This document shows, in pieces, positions 1-8,936 of a DNA stretch of 64,000 bases (within the stretch, counting starts at the first letter, position 1; the number at the start of each line of letters is the position of its first letter). Both the position numbers and the translations under genes were made by a program. The stretch covers positions 1 to 64,000 of the forward strand of contig JASAOM010001010.1 of the NCBI GenBank assembly GCA_030849085.1. Direction: 5' to 3'. The notes beneath the pieces are model-generated. The model was not told the DNA's origin. It ran no database searches and saw only the letters and a program-made list of their open reading frames with translations. Origin of the DNA: Borovskyia barvae (taxonomy: Eukaryota; Euglenozoa; Kinetoplastea; Trypanosomatida; Trypanosomatidae).

Positions 1-77
1 GGCGGAGCGCACTACATGCGGCAGACCGTGGCGCCCCCACACGCGCACGAGCGCGGTAGGCGGTGAGGTGCTCGAGG
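1..77. repeat. Left copy of HSP70-array direct repeat
   Basis: Bases 1-77 are identical to 3681-3757 in the same orientation, and the two copies diverge at base 78 / 3758. The pair brackets exactly one HSP70 gene and its flanks. This indicates a head-to-tail tandem array with a repeat unit of 3680 bp (78-3757). Leishmania HSP70 genes are known to be tandemly arrayed with units of this size. Confidence 0.9.
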
Positions 78-1247
78 GGGCGCAACCTGCGCAAGAAAAC
101 ATGCGCACCCCAAGCACGCACTGCCCCCTCCCCCCAAAAGCTGCTCCACACCGATGTCCGTGTGAGCCGATAAATCGACCGGAAGAAACGGGCACACGTG
201 AAGGGAAGGTCACTTAAAGGAAAGAGAACAAAACAAAAAAGGAAAAACACAGCCACTCCCAACAGCACAGTCACCCCTTGGTCTCGTGCGGGGACGCGCG
301 GGTGCTCGAGTGCCCCCCGAAGACGGCGGAGCATTCTGCTATGCGTTACTCACGCGCGCGCTCGCGCACAGGGGAGACGCTGCGGGGGGGAGAGGCACGA
401 AAAAAGGGGGGAAAGGGGAATTAAGGGTCAGCAAAGCTAAACAAAAAACAAAGGGGGAGTGCGCGTGTGAGCAACACAAAATGGCTCTCTCGAGGGACAG
501 GAAACGCCGAGGAGAGGTGTGCGATGGAGTGTGGGGGAAGCGGCAGCAGCAGCAACAGGTGCCCTGCATCGCGTGGAAGTGCACATGTGCGTGGCTGTGA
601 TACCCGGCAGTGTCGCTAGTCACGGTAAACGAGTCCGAGACACGCACACGCCAGGGGCAGAGGGGAGGAAAGATACAAGGCCCTCCCACCTGCACTCGCT
701 CGCGGGACGAAACGCGGACGCGCGTCCACACACGAGGGCAAGGGGGGAAAGCCTGCGTTAGGGGTGGTGCCTGCATCAGCGCGAGCATCTAACGCGCGCA
801 CCACGCAACACCACCCCCTCTCCACGACTACCAGCAAGCACACGCACATTGTGCTAAGATACACACGCTCCTTCGCCAGCCTCAGCACGCACAGCCGGCG
901 GCAGCACCGCCACAACCGCATCGCATCGCACCCCTCCTCGCCCCAATCTCGCCTCGGCCAGGAGAGGGGGGAGGCAAGGGCCGCAAACGCAGCGCAGACG
1001 CAGAGCTGGGGGCGACGGGCACAGCCACCGGTCCCCAAGCCCACCGCACAAAGGCCCCAGACACGCGTCTACCGCTAGCGCCGCAGCGCCGGCTCCCTTC
1101 GCCCTCTGGCGCACCGCCCGTAGCGCCGGGGCAGCGTCCTACACGCCACGGCGGGCACCATGCACGACTCGTAAAAAATAAATAGAAACAAGGCACTCCT
1201 CACAGACACAGCTGCACGACACTGCCAGCACCTCGGCACAGCGCGGC
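78..1247 (-). other. HSP70 3' UTR and intergenic spacer
   Basis: No supported gene. The stretch is GC-rich and low in complexity, and lies downstream of the HSP70 stop codon in the sense of transcription. It should hold the HSP70 3' UTR and the spacer to the next array copy. In Leishmania the HSP70 3' UTR carries heat-dependent stability and translation signals; I cannot pick out a specific element here. Confidence 0.6.
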
Positions 1248-3260
1248 TTAGTCCACCTCCTCCACCTTCGGTCCAGAGGAGGCGCCACCGCTCGGGCCCG
1301 CGCCGCCGCCCATGCCACCCATCCCGCCCATGCCACCCATGCCGCTCATGTCGGGCATACCACCCGGCATACCACCGGGCATGCCGCCCGCAGCGCCGCC
1401 GGCGCCGCCCATGCTCTGGTACATCTTCGTCATGATCGGGTTGCACGTGCCCTCCAGCTCCTTCAGGTGGTGCTCGTACTCCTCCTTCGAGGCCTCCTGG
1501 TTGTTGTTCAGCCACTCCAGCGCGGCCTCGATCGCCTTGGTCAGCGCAGCCTTGTCGCTCTCCTCCAGCTTCCCAGCCACGTTCGTGTCGTTGATCGTGT
1601 TCTTCATCGAGTACGCGTAGTTCTCCAGACCGTTCTTCGCCTCCACGCGCTCGCGCTGCTCCTTGTCCGCCTGCTCGTACTTCGACGCGTCGCCCACCAT
1701 GCGCTCGATCTCCTCCTTGCTGAGGCGGCCCTTGTCGTTCGTGATGGTGATCTGGTTGCGCTTGCCCGTGCCCTTCTCCTCCGCCGACACGTTCAGGATG
1801 CCGTTCGCGTCGAGGTCAAACGTCACCTCGATCTGCGGCACACCGCGCGGCGCCGGCGGGATGCCGGACAGGTCGAACGTGCCCAAGAGGTGGCAATCCT
1901 TCGTCATCGCGCGCTCGCCCTCGAACACCTGGATGTGCACGCCCGGCTGGTTATCCGCGTACGTCGAGAAGATCTGGCTCTTCTTCGTCGGGATCGTCGT
2001 GTTGCGCTTGATCAGCGAGGTCATCACGCCGCCCGCAGTCTCAATCCCCAGCGTCAGTGGCGTCACGTCCAGCAGCAGCAGACCCTCCGTCTGCTTGCTC
2101 TTGCCGCCGGTCAGGATGAACGCCTGCACCGCCGCACCATACGCGACGGCCTCGTCCGGGTTGATGCTCTTGTTCAGCTCCTTGCCGCCGAAGAAGTCAG
2201 ACACGAGGCCCTGCACCTTCGGGATGCGCGTCGAGCCGCCAACCAGCACCACATCGTGCACCGACCGCTTGTCCATCTTCGCGTCCTGCAGCACGCGCTC
2301 CACGGGTTGGATTGTGCTGCGGAACAGGTCGCCGCACAGCTCCTCGAAGCGCGCGCGTGTGATGGTGGATTGGAAGTCGATGTTGTCGAACAGCGCATCG
2401 ATCTCGATCGTCGCCTGCGTCGCGGACGACAGCGTCCGCTTCGCGCGCTCGCACGCAGTGCGCAGCCGGCGCAGCGCGCGCTGGCTCGAAGACAGGTCCT
2501 TGCCCTTGTTCTTGCGCTTGAACTCCTCGCTGAAGAACGTCACGAGGCGGTTGTCGAAGTCCTCGCCACCAAGGTGGGTGTCGCCGTTCGTCGCCTTCAC
2601 CTCGAAGATGCCGCCGTCGATCGTCAGCAGCGTCACATCGAACGTGCCGCCGCCAAGGTCGAAGATCAGCACGTTGCGCTCGCTGCCGGTGTCACCCTTG
2701 TCCAGGCCGTACGCGATCGCGGCAGCCGTCGGCTCGTTGATGATGCGCAGCACCTCCAGACCCGCGATCGTGCCGGCGTCCTTCGTCGCCTGGCGCTGCG
2801 AGTCGTTGAAGTACGCGGGCACCGTCACCACAGCCTTCTTCACCTGCTTGCCAAGGTACGCCTCGGCCGTCTCCTTCATCTTCAGCAGCACCATCGAGCT
2901 GATCTCCTCCGGCGAGAACGACTTCTCCTCACCGCGGTACTGCACCACGATCTCCGGCTTGTCGCTGCCCTTCGCCCTCACCTTGAAAGGCCAGTGCTTC
3001 ATGTCCGCCTGCACAACGCTGTCGCCGAACTTGCGCCCGATCAGGCGCTTCGCGTCGAACACCGTGTTGTGCGGGTTCATCGCGACCTGGTTCTTCGCAG
3101 CATCGCCGATCAGGCGCTCCGAGTCCGTGAACGCAACGTACGACGGCGTCGTGCGGTTGCCCTGGTCGTTCGCGATGATCTCAACGCGCTCGTTCTGCCA
3201 CACGCCGACGCACGAGTACGTCGTGCCGAGGTCGATGCCGATCGCACCCTCGAACGCCAT
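1248..3260 (-). CDS. HSP70: Cytosolic heat shock protein 70
   Basis: 670-aa canonical cytosolic/nuclear HSP70, an ATP-driven chaperone that folds client proteins with J-proteins and nucleotide exchange factors. Visible: phosphate-binding loop [13 protein letters not shown] near residue 7, [12 protein letters not shown] near 200, [12 protein letters not shown] near 335, linker/substrate-domain start [17 protein letters not shown] near 395, and a C-terminal Gly-Met-Pro-rich tail ending KVEEVD. That ending is the trypanosomatid form of the EEVD motif that binds TPR co-chaperones such as STI1. The frame stays open upstream, but family alignment fixes the start at [13 protein letters not shown] pyrimidine tract with AG at 3326-3327 lies 65 nt upstream. 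The gene sits in a 3680-bp tandem repeat unit, so the genome should hold further copies. Length is slightly above the 650-660 aa usual for Leishmania, because of the tail repeats. Confidence 0.98.
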   Translation of the reverse strand: MAFEGAIGIDLGTTYSCVGVWQNERVEIIANDQGNRTTPSYVAFTDSERLIGDAAKNQVAMNPHNTVFDAKRLIGRKFGDSVVQADMKHWPFKVRAKGSDKPEIVVQYRGEEKSFSPEEISSMVLLKMKETAEAYLGKQVKKAVVTVPAYFNDSQRQATKDAGTIAGLEVLRIINEPTAAAIAYGLDKGDTGSERNVLIFDLGGGTFDVTLLTIDGGIFEVKATNGDTHLGGEDFDNRLVTFFSEEFKRKNKGKDLSSSQRALRRLRTACERAKRTLSSATQATIEIDALFDNIDFQSTITRARFEELCGDLFRSTIQPVERVLQDAKMDKRSVHDVVLVGGSTRIPKVQGLVSDFFGGKELNKSINPDEAVAYGAAVQAFILTGGKSKQTEGLLLLDVTPLTLGIETAGGVMTSLIKRNTTIPTKKSQIFSTYADNQPGVHIQVFEGERAMTKDCHLLGTFDLSGIPPAPRGVPQIEVTFDLDANGILNVSAEEKGTGKRNQITITNDKGRLSKEEIERMVGDASKYEQADKEQRERVEAKNGLENYAYSMKNTINDTNVAGKLEESDKAALTKAIEAALEWLNNNQEASKEEYEHHLKELEGTCNPIMTKMYQSMGGAGGAAGGMPGGMPGGMPDMSGMGGMGGMGGMGGGAGPSGGASSGPKVEEVD

Positions 3261-3325
3261 CTTCGCTGCAGAAAGGGGGGTAATAGGGAAAGAAAGAAAG
3301 AAAGGGGGGAATACGTCTACAAAGA

Positions 3326-3368
3326 CTTGGGGAATAGGGGAGGGAGATAGGAAGAGAGCGGGGGGGGT
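3326..3368 (-). promoter_or_regulatory. Candidate trans-splice acceptor for HSP70
   Basis: On the minus strand a roughly 39-nt tract of C and T (3329-3367) is followed by CAAG, with AG at 3326-3327, giving a 65-nt 5' UTR. A second AG at 3266-3267 after a CTTT-repeat tract would leave only 5 nt. Published Leishmania HSP70 5' UTRs, as I recall, are longer than either, so a more upstream site is possible. Confidence 0.5.
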
Positions 3369-3680
3369 GTCAGATAATGTGTGCGCTTGCTTATGATCCT
3401 GTGCGTGCATGTGCGGGCGCGCACGTCGCGGTGTGGAAACAACGGCAGAGGGGTCGCCAGGTGTGCGAAACGATGGTGGAGGCACGAGGAGGGAAGGTGG
3501 TGGAAGTGCGTGGTGGAAGAGCATAGCGTGCGCAAGCGCGTGCCCGCACCGGGCAGTGAGAAGCAAATGCAGTGAGGGGGGAGGAGGGGCAGCCGGAACC
3601 ACCAGCGGGCGAGGGAGGCGCGCCTTTCTTCTCGGTCGGGCTCACGCGCGAAACGAGAAAAAAGCGACCCGGTGAGGAAG

Positions 3681-3757
3681 GGCGGAGCGCACTACATGCG
3701 GCAGACCGTGGCGCCCCCACACGCGCACGAGCGCGGTAGGCGGTGAGGTGCTCGAGG
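3681..3757. repeat. Right copy of HSP70-array direct repeat
   Basis: Exact second copy of bases 1-77. To its right (3758 onward) the sequence is unlike that beyond base 77, so this is the upstream edge of the array in the direction of transcription. Confidence 0.9.
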
Positions 3758-4810
3758 CGGCGTTCGCTGTTGTGCAGTGGCGCTGTATCACAAAGGAATA
3801 GCACTTGACATGGGGCGCTGCCGCGCTAGTCGCAGCCGTTGTACGGTGGGAGCACTAGTAACCTTTGCCGTCGTGGGGCTGAAGATGGAGCAGTACGGGC
3901 GAGGACGTCTTGAACTTCGGGAGTTCAAGCTTTGGCGCCTCGGATGGCCTTCTTACCAAAAAAAAAATGTTCGAAACTCCTTCCCCCTTCTCGACTAGGT
4001 AAAGTGAGAGCGTTGTCGCTGGCGAGGGATGCGAAAGCTGCCGTGTTTGGTGCTGCCTATGGAACAGGGAAAACGCAACGCTGTATCGAGGCTCTAGTGA
4101 AGAGCTGCGGGGCGCCCGCGCTTTCTTCTGTGCTGCCATCTCTGGCCCGGCGGTGGTGACGGTCATACGTGACGAAAAGAAGCTTGTGTCAATGCCTGTC
4201 AACCGAATTGAAGTTCACGTGCGCTGCTGCCAGCCACATGCCACCCTTGTCTCCCTCGGGGTGAACAAGCGCGTGCGTCGCCGAAGAGGAAGAAGTCAAA
4301 CCTTTCGCATGCCCTCGTCTCTCTCCGGAGTAGAGTTTGGATAAACGATGTTGGAGACGAGCGACAGAGCCATCTGAGATGAGTGCCGGACCGCACAAAG
4401 AAAAACTCAACATAGGAAACGGCTCGGATGGCGAGGTCGATACGCAAACTGTGCGATTCATACGCGAGTCACATACGTTGGCGCAGCAACGATGCTTTTT
4501 TCCACGATCACATGACCACCGCTCGACCACTTGCAGGAATCAAAGAAAATCAGCCACATCCTGGCAGTGGAACCCTGTCCCACCCCTCTGCCCCTGTTGA
4601 TATGCATACTTGCCTGTAGATGTCCCTACAAGACGTGTGTGTGCGTTTGTGTTCAAGGTGATCGTGTTTGTGGTGTACCTGTGGAACCTGTTTCGCTTCC
4701 TTCGTCCATTTGCCACTTGTCGATGCAGGTGATGGTGGTCTCGTACACTGTTTTTTGTTGGTTTCGGTTATGCGCTATGACATGTTCACGGTACGTGTGT
4801 GCCCGTCATC
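3758..4810 (-). other. Spacer between HSP70 array and the 530-aa gene
   Basis: Unique sequence just upstream of the array. It should contain the 3' UTR of the 530-aa gene. Short open frames exist on both strands but have no family features or conserved look. I see no RNA gene or retroposon that I can name. Confidence 0.5.
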
Positions 4811-6403
4811 TCAGTATCGTTTATGCACGTCAGTTTTCGTGAAGTAACTCGTGAACTTCTGCTGCTTTATCACGCGTCCCAGCCTGTCTTCGGAGCCCTC
4901 ACCGTTTCCCATCGGGTCGCTGAGATTAACGGGTTTCTCTGGATCAAGCCCTTTCGCCAAAACGTGCTTCACAAAAAGATGCTGAATCATGCGAGAAAGA
5001 TTGTTCACAAAGAAGCGCGCGCTACGCGTACCACAGGAGGCAATGCCAAAGCAGCCGAGGTCGTGTTGGCAGCTATATCGGAACGAGGCCCCAGCCGGGA
5101 GAGCGTCGATTCCATGGAACACGGACTTGGTCAGCTGAAGCTGATCTTTAGAAGGAATATAGAGCACACCAAAGTCGTAGTATGCGCCAGAGCTGGTTGT
5201 GATAGATTTGCCAAGCAGTTCGCGCGCATCCATGATGGTATCGAGGGAGAGTAGCAACAATTTGCCGTAATCTTCCGGCGGCGCGTAAAGATTGAGCGAC
5301 CCGTTCCAGACAGCCGGGCCACAGTTGCGCGGATCACCAACAGGAATGTGATGCTTGAACCGCTCATGTTGCAGTGCCTGTCCTGTGGGCTGGTAAAAGA
5401 GTTCGTTGGGGTCTTTCCACAGAGAAGGAACACCGTAGCCTGAGCCATAGCTTTGCGCTCGTTCAAAGAAACCGGTGCGGATGTGACTCTCGAAACTGCT
5501 CCCCTTCAACTGTGTCTCAACGGCCGCGAGAAGGAGCGCCACGGAGGTGTGGCTAATACGCGCACGTCGTGGGGAGCGAATAAAGTTGTGTCGGATGCGA
5601 CGTGCTGAGCGGACATATTGGACAAGGTTAGCTCGCTGCTGCTGACCCGTCAGCGACGACGGTGAAGCCGCGCCACCGGCGAGAAACCGCTCCACTGGCT
5701 GATAAACGCGGGTATACGTCTCAGCACAGAGAAAGGGGGAAAAGAATAGGCGCCACCGTTGCGCCGCGGCATCCTTCAGCAAATGCATATCATCAAAACC
5801 GTGGGTAAACGAAAGAATACTTCTAGCGGTCACTTCCTCTCCCATCTTGCCTTGCAACTCTGGCAAGTAGGCGACAAGAGGCTTTTCTAGGTCGAAAATT
5901 TCCTTCCCATGCAACTCGCACAAGTAGGCTGCCGTCACTGGCAGGGACAGGGTGCCGTACACGAGCGGATCTTTGAGTCGCATGTGATTCCCCTTGTCTT
6001 CCGCATCGAGTGGGCGACTGGTATCACGGTAACCACTCGCGAAGCAAAACGGTTTGCCTTTGTGAAAGAGGCCACCTTGATAGCCGGGCGATGCTCGCAG
6101 CCACTGGCTATGCCCGCTCATCGTAAGATGTGAAAGCTCTAATACACTGCGGATGACCGGAGGGATATCGTTCTCCATGTCGTCTCGAATATCCTCCTGG
6201 CTGACGGCTGCACGTGGGGTCTGCAGTACCTCTGATTTATCTTTCACTGGTGGAAATTCGATACGCAATTTGGGTTTTGCCGTCGCGTGGTGCGCTTCTC
6301 CTGATTCCGTTGGCTGCGACGAAGGAGGAGCAGCCACAGAGGCACTGGCGTTCGGCGTCGGCGACCCCCCCGGTGGGGTGGGTGGAAGCGCAGCTGCACA
6401 CAT
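4811..6403 (-). CDS. Beta-lactamase-fold protein, probably non-catalytic
   Basis: 530 aa. An N-terminal Pro/Ala/Ser-rich segment (about 1-60) is followed by a region that reads like the serine beta-lactamase / LACTB / esterase fold. GTLSLPVTAAYLCELHGKEI (150-169) lines up with the usual SxxK helix, then DLEKPLVAYLPELQGK (171-186), VTARSILSFTHGFDD (191-205) matching the xTIRxLLTHTSGL segment, and ARISHTSVALLLAAVE (281-296) matching the YxN-containing helix. The nucleophile Ser and Lys of SxxK are replaced (TLSL) and YxN reads ISH, so hydrolase activity looks lost and a binding or structural role is more likely. The ATG at 6403 is the first after a tract/AG acceptor at 6433-6434. It lies between two HSP70-family genes. 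The family call is from motif spacing only. Confidence 0.75.
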   Translation of the reverse strand: MCAAALPPTPPGGSPTPNASASVAAPPSSQPTESGEAHHATAKPKLRIEFPPVKDKSEVLQTPRAAVSQEDIRDDMENDIPPVIRSVLELSHLTMSGHSQWLRASPGYQGGLFHKGKPFCFASGYRDTSRPLDAEDKGNHMRLKDPLVYGTLSLPVTAAYLCELHGKEIFDLEKPLVAYLPELQGKMGEEVTARSILSFTHGFDDMHLLKDAAAQRWRLFFSPFLCAETYTRVYQPVERFLAGGAASPSSLTGQQQRANLVQYVRSARRIRHNFIRSPRRARISHTSVALLLAAVETQLKGSSFESHIRTGFFERAQSYGSGYGVPSLWKDPNELFYQPTGQALQHERFKHHIPVGDPRNCGPAVWNGSLNLYAPPEDYGKLLLLSLDTIMDARELLGKSITTSSGAYYDFGVLYIPSKDQLQLTKSVFHGIDALPAGASFRYSCQHDLGCFGIASCGTRSARFFVNNLSRMIQHLFVKHVLAKGLDPEKPVNLSDPMGNGEGSEDRLGRVIKQQKFTSYFTKTDVHKRY

Positions 6404-6432
6404 GCCTTGGCCGTTTGCTGCGCTTGCTAACT

Positions 6433-6478
6433 CTACGTAGACAGCCGTCGTGACGAAAAGAAGCGAGTAGGAGAGAAA
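6433..6478 (-). promoter_or_regulatory. Candidate trans-splice acceptor, 530-aa gene
   Basis: The minus strand reads a T/C-rich tract (about 6455-6482) and then the first downstream AG at 6433-6434. No ATG occurs before 6403, so the 5' UTR would be 29 nt. This supports the chosen start. Confidence 0.55.
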
Positions 6479-6841
6479 AAAGAATGCGCTGCAGCGCCGA
6501 TACTTGCGAGGTGAAATTCGAAAAAATACACTACGCGTGAGTGTGTCCTGGTAAAACTTGGAGACGCACGGAGAAAGCGAGTCGATCGAGTGAAAAGGAG
6601 GTCAAAGGGAAAACCTGGAGTGACGCGGTCGACGGCCAAGAAGGGCTAGATGCCAGCGGCACATTAGCAGCCAACACGCACTGCAGCCCGATTCGACGAC
6701 TGGCATCTCTTCGGCATTGTCAGAGGGAGCAGCATGCAGGGGACATCGTGCGAGGAAGGGAGATGAGGAAGCCCTGGGTGCACCATGGGAGGCTGGGGCC
6801 CAACACGAACCCTGAGGGAGACAAGGAAGGCGAGCTCTGCG

Positions 6842-6869
6842 TATATCTATATATATATATATGTATATA
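6842..6869. repeat. Imperfect TA microsatellite
   Basis: Alternating TA with single interruptions over 28 bp in a spacer. Confidence 0.9.
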
Positions 6870-6921
6870 GATTATATGGACGAGTGTTAGTGAACAGGCC
6901 GACAGTGGCGCGGCTTCTACC

Positions 6922-6924
<3 letters not shown>

Positions 6925-6954
<30 letters not shown>
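6925..6954. repeat. (CA)15 microsatellite
   Basis: Uninterrupted 30-bp CA repeat, 55 bp from the TA repeat. Likely polymorphic between strains. Confidence 0.95.
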
Positions 6955-6956
<2 letters not shown>

Positions 6957-7301
6957 CAGGCGTAGAGGCTTAATCGAGAACAACAGGAGAAGAAAATGCT
7001 GGGGAAGACCGAAGAGGCGGCGCATCTACGTGGGCACATTCGTGCCTTCGTTCATAAGAGCCGAAAAGACGATGAGGGGAAGAGGAGAAGTGGTCATCGA
7101 CGGAAAGGCGAAGGGATGAGGAGTCACAAGAGGAACGAAGACATATACCTCTGCCTTCATTGAAATTTCGTAGGTCAGGCAGCCTGCTGTCGTCTCTTCC
7201 GCTGCAGCAGCAGAGGATCGAGAAGTGTCTTTTTTCCTTTCACCATTCGCCAAAACGCTCCGTGCGACATGCTCCCCGGAGCCCCTCCAATCGCCCGCCT
7301 T

Positions 7302-7940
7302 TTACGCAAAAGGGTGCTCCTCATCTGGGCCGATGCGCTGTTTAGATGCCAGCATGTCGACTAATTTATCGAGTTCCTCAGCCCTCAGTCGACTCGTGGA
7401 GCCCCCGCGGACGTGATGCTGGAATGCGTTGGTGCGCTTCCAGTGATTTTGTAACTTCAGGATGGATGTCATCGGCTCACAATTTAAGGCTTGTAGCCGC
7501 TGCTTCTCCACGAAGACAAGTCGGCCATTGTGCCGGCGTGCCGACACCCAATCGTCTTTCGTAAAGCGCGCATGGAAGGCGACAGCCTCTGCGGTAACCG
7601 TAGGGCTGTAGCCGAACTGCAGGCGATCCGTTGGTGAACCGATACCGTACGCATCCACGTCCTTTGCGGCTGTAGAAGTCAAGTCCCCTTCGTTGTTGTG
7701 GCTAAGCGCCCTGGCTAAGGCTGCACGTAGCGCCTCTTCACGGGCAGTAGAGGGGGTAGTGGCGGCTGGAGGTGAGGCAGCCGTTGAAGGTGGACTGTTC
7801 TTTGTATCAACCATCTTGCCCGTGTAGCGCACATGCTCCTTCACCGATCGTCGCTGGTGATGGACATAATGTGGTGACGGCCTGGTATGGCTTGAGACAC
7901 CGCGGCCAGGAGGGATACGCATCCGTGACGGGGGCGGCAT
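7302..7940 (-). CDS. Small protein of unknown function (212 aa)
   Basis: Not recognised. The frame is open further upstream, but only from a GTG at 8009. The first ATG after a good tract/AG acceptor at about 8030 is at 7940 (MPPPSRMRIPPG). ATGs at 7922 and 7814 (MVDTKNSPP, giving 170 aa) are alternatives. The N-terminal part is basic and Pro/Ser/Thr/Ala-rich, likely disordered. The C-terminal half is better ordered, with basic and helical segments around KQRLQALN and LKLQNHWKR. No signal peptide, membrane segment or metal-binding motif is seen. It sits between a beta-lactamase-fold gene and an HSP70-like gene. Steady codon use and a clean acceptor argue that it is real. Confidence 0.7.
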   Translation of the reverse strand: MPPPSRMRIPPGRGVSSHTRPSPHYVHHQRRSVKEHVRYTGKMVDTKNSPPSTAASPPAATTPSTAREEALRAALARALSHNNEGDLTSTAAKDVDAYGIGSPTDRLQFGYSPTVTAEAVAFHARFTKDDWVSARRHNGRLVFVEKQRLQALNCEPMTSILKLQNHWKRTNAFQHHVRGGSTSRLRAEELDKLVDMLASKQRIGPDEEHPFA

Positions 7941-8028
7941 TACGACCAGAACGAGGGCGAAAGTGCCGCGGTAACGCGTCTGCGCAAAGCCACCCAGAAC
8001 AGCACCCACAAAAACCCTTGAGTGTAGT

Positions 8029-8055
8029 GCTATTCAAACCAGGAGGGAGAGAGAA
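8029..8055 (-). promoter_or_regulatory. Candidate trans-splice acceptor, 212-aa gene
   Basis: The minus strand reads a run rich in T and C, then GGTTTGAATAG at about 8030-8040. The first ATG downstream is at 7940. This decides against the longer GTG-started frame. Confidence 0.5.
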
Positions 8056-8936
8056 GGATGGATGGATGCGCAAAGAGGAATTCGTCGGCGGAGGAGAAAA
8101 AAAACTTACTACGTGTGGGGCCACCTTTAGAGCGTGAGACACAGAAGGGGGGCAATCACAGAGAGGGGAAAAATGAAGCGTAGGAAGGGATCGTCGGAGG
8201 AGAGAGAGAGAGGATATGCCTGTAGAGAATGAAGAGGAACAGTGGGCCGCTGCTTACACCGTCTGAGGAAGTGGGAGGTACGGCGATGGCGAGACGCACT
8301 GCAACCTGGTACGCACGTCACAGGCATGTCAGGCAGAAGAGGGCAAGACGAAGCTGGAAAGCGTCTGTGCTGTCGTGGAAGGTCCCCGTCATCACACACA
8401 GTCGGGGCCAGCTGAGGCGCTGGATGTAGTTTTACGCGAACGCTGATCTGCATAATCAACGCCTCTTTCTCCTCTCCACCCCCGCCCCCTCGACTTCCTC
8501 CTCATCCACAATGAAGCGCGCAATCCATGCTTTAGTATTGCGTCATTCATTTTGCACACACACACACATACACAAAAGAAGGAGGAAGAGGGAGTGTAAA
8601 ACAACATCTCGGACTGCGGGGAAGGTAGTGAAGGCGCGAGATGGAAAGTGGAAGGACGGGGAGGTAAGGTGCGAAATGGATAGGGATGCAGACATCAAAA
8701 CGACAGCCGCGAAGAGAGAAGAGCTTCCACGAAGAAAAACACGCGCGCAGTCACACTTAGCAAGAATAAAGAAGCCACACCGCACCCAATACCGTGTGTT
8801 TCATGAAGGCGGAAATAATAAAAAACAGTGCCTCAGAAGAGAGGTCAAGATATCGCAGTTTTGTCCGTCTTGCAGCGCCTGCCCCCCCTCTCTCTCTCTC
8901 TTATTTGATCTACTACGCGTCTACTTCTGATAACAG
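8055..8936 (-). other. Spacer, purine-rich on plus strand
   Basis: No supported gene. Several purine-rich blocks (8150-8215, 8578-8680) and a short CA run at about 8558-8571 are present. It should hold the 3' UTR of the HSP70-like gene. Confidence 0.45.

Larger units (their letters stand above)
6404..7301 (-). other. Spacer with TA and CA microsatellites
   Basis: No supported gene. Holds the acceptor region of the 530-aa gene on its left, TA- and CA-type repeats in the middle (6842-6954), and the presumed 3' UTR of the 212-aa gene on its right. Confidence 0.5.

Noticed and set aside
1467-3396. Long plus-strand frames opposite HSP70
   Set aside because: They mirror the codon bias of HSP70 in antisense frames and have no family features of their own.
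3758-4810. Possible SIDER-type retroposon remnant
   Set aside because: I could not identify the family's 5' signature or an A-rich end with confidence; a profile search would be needed.
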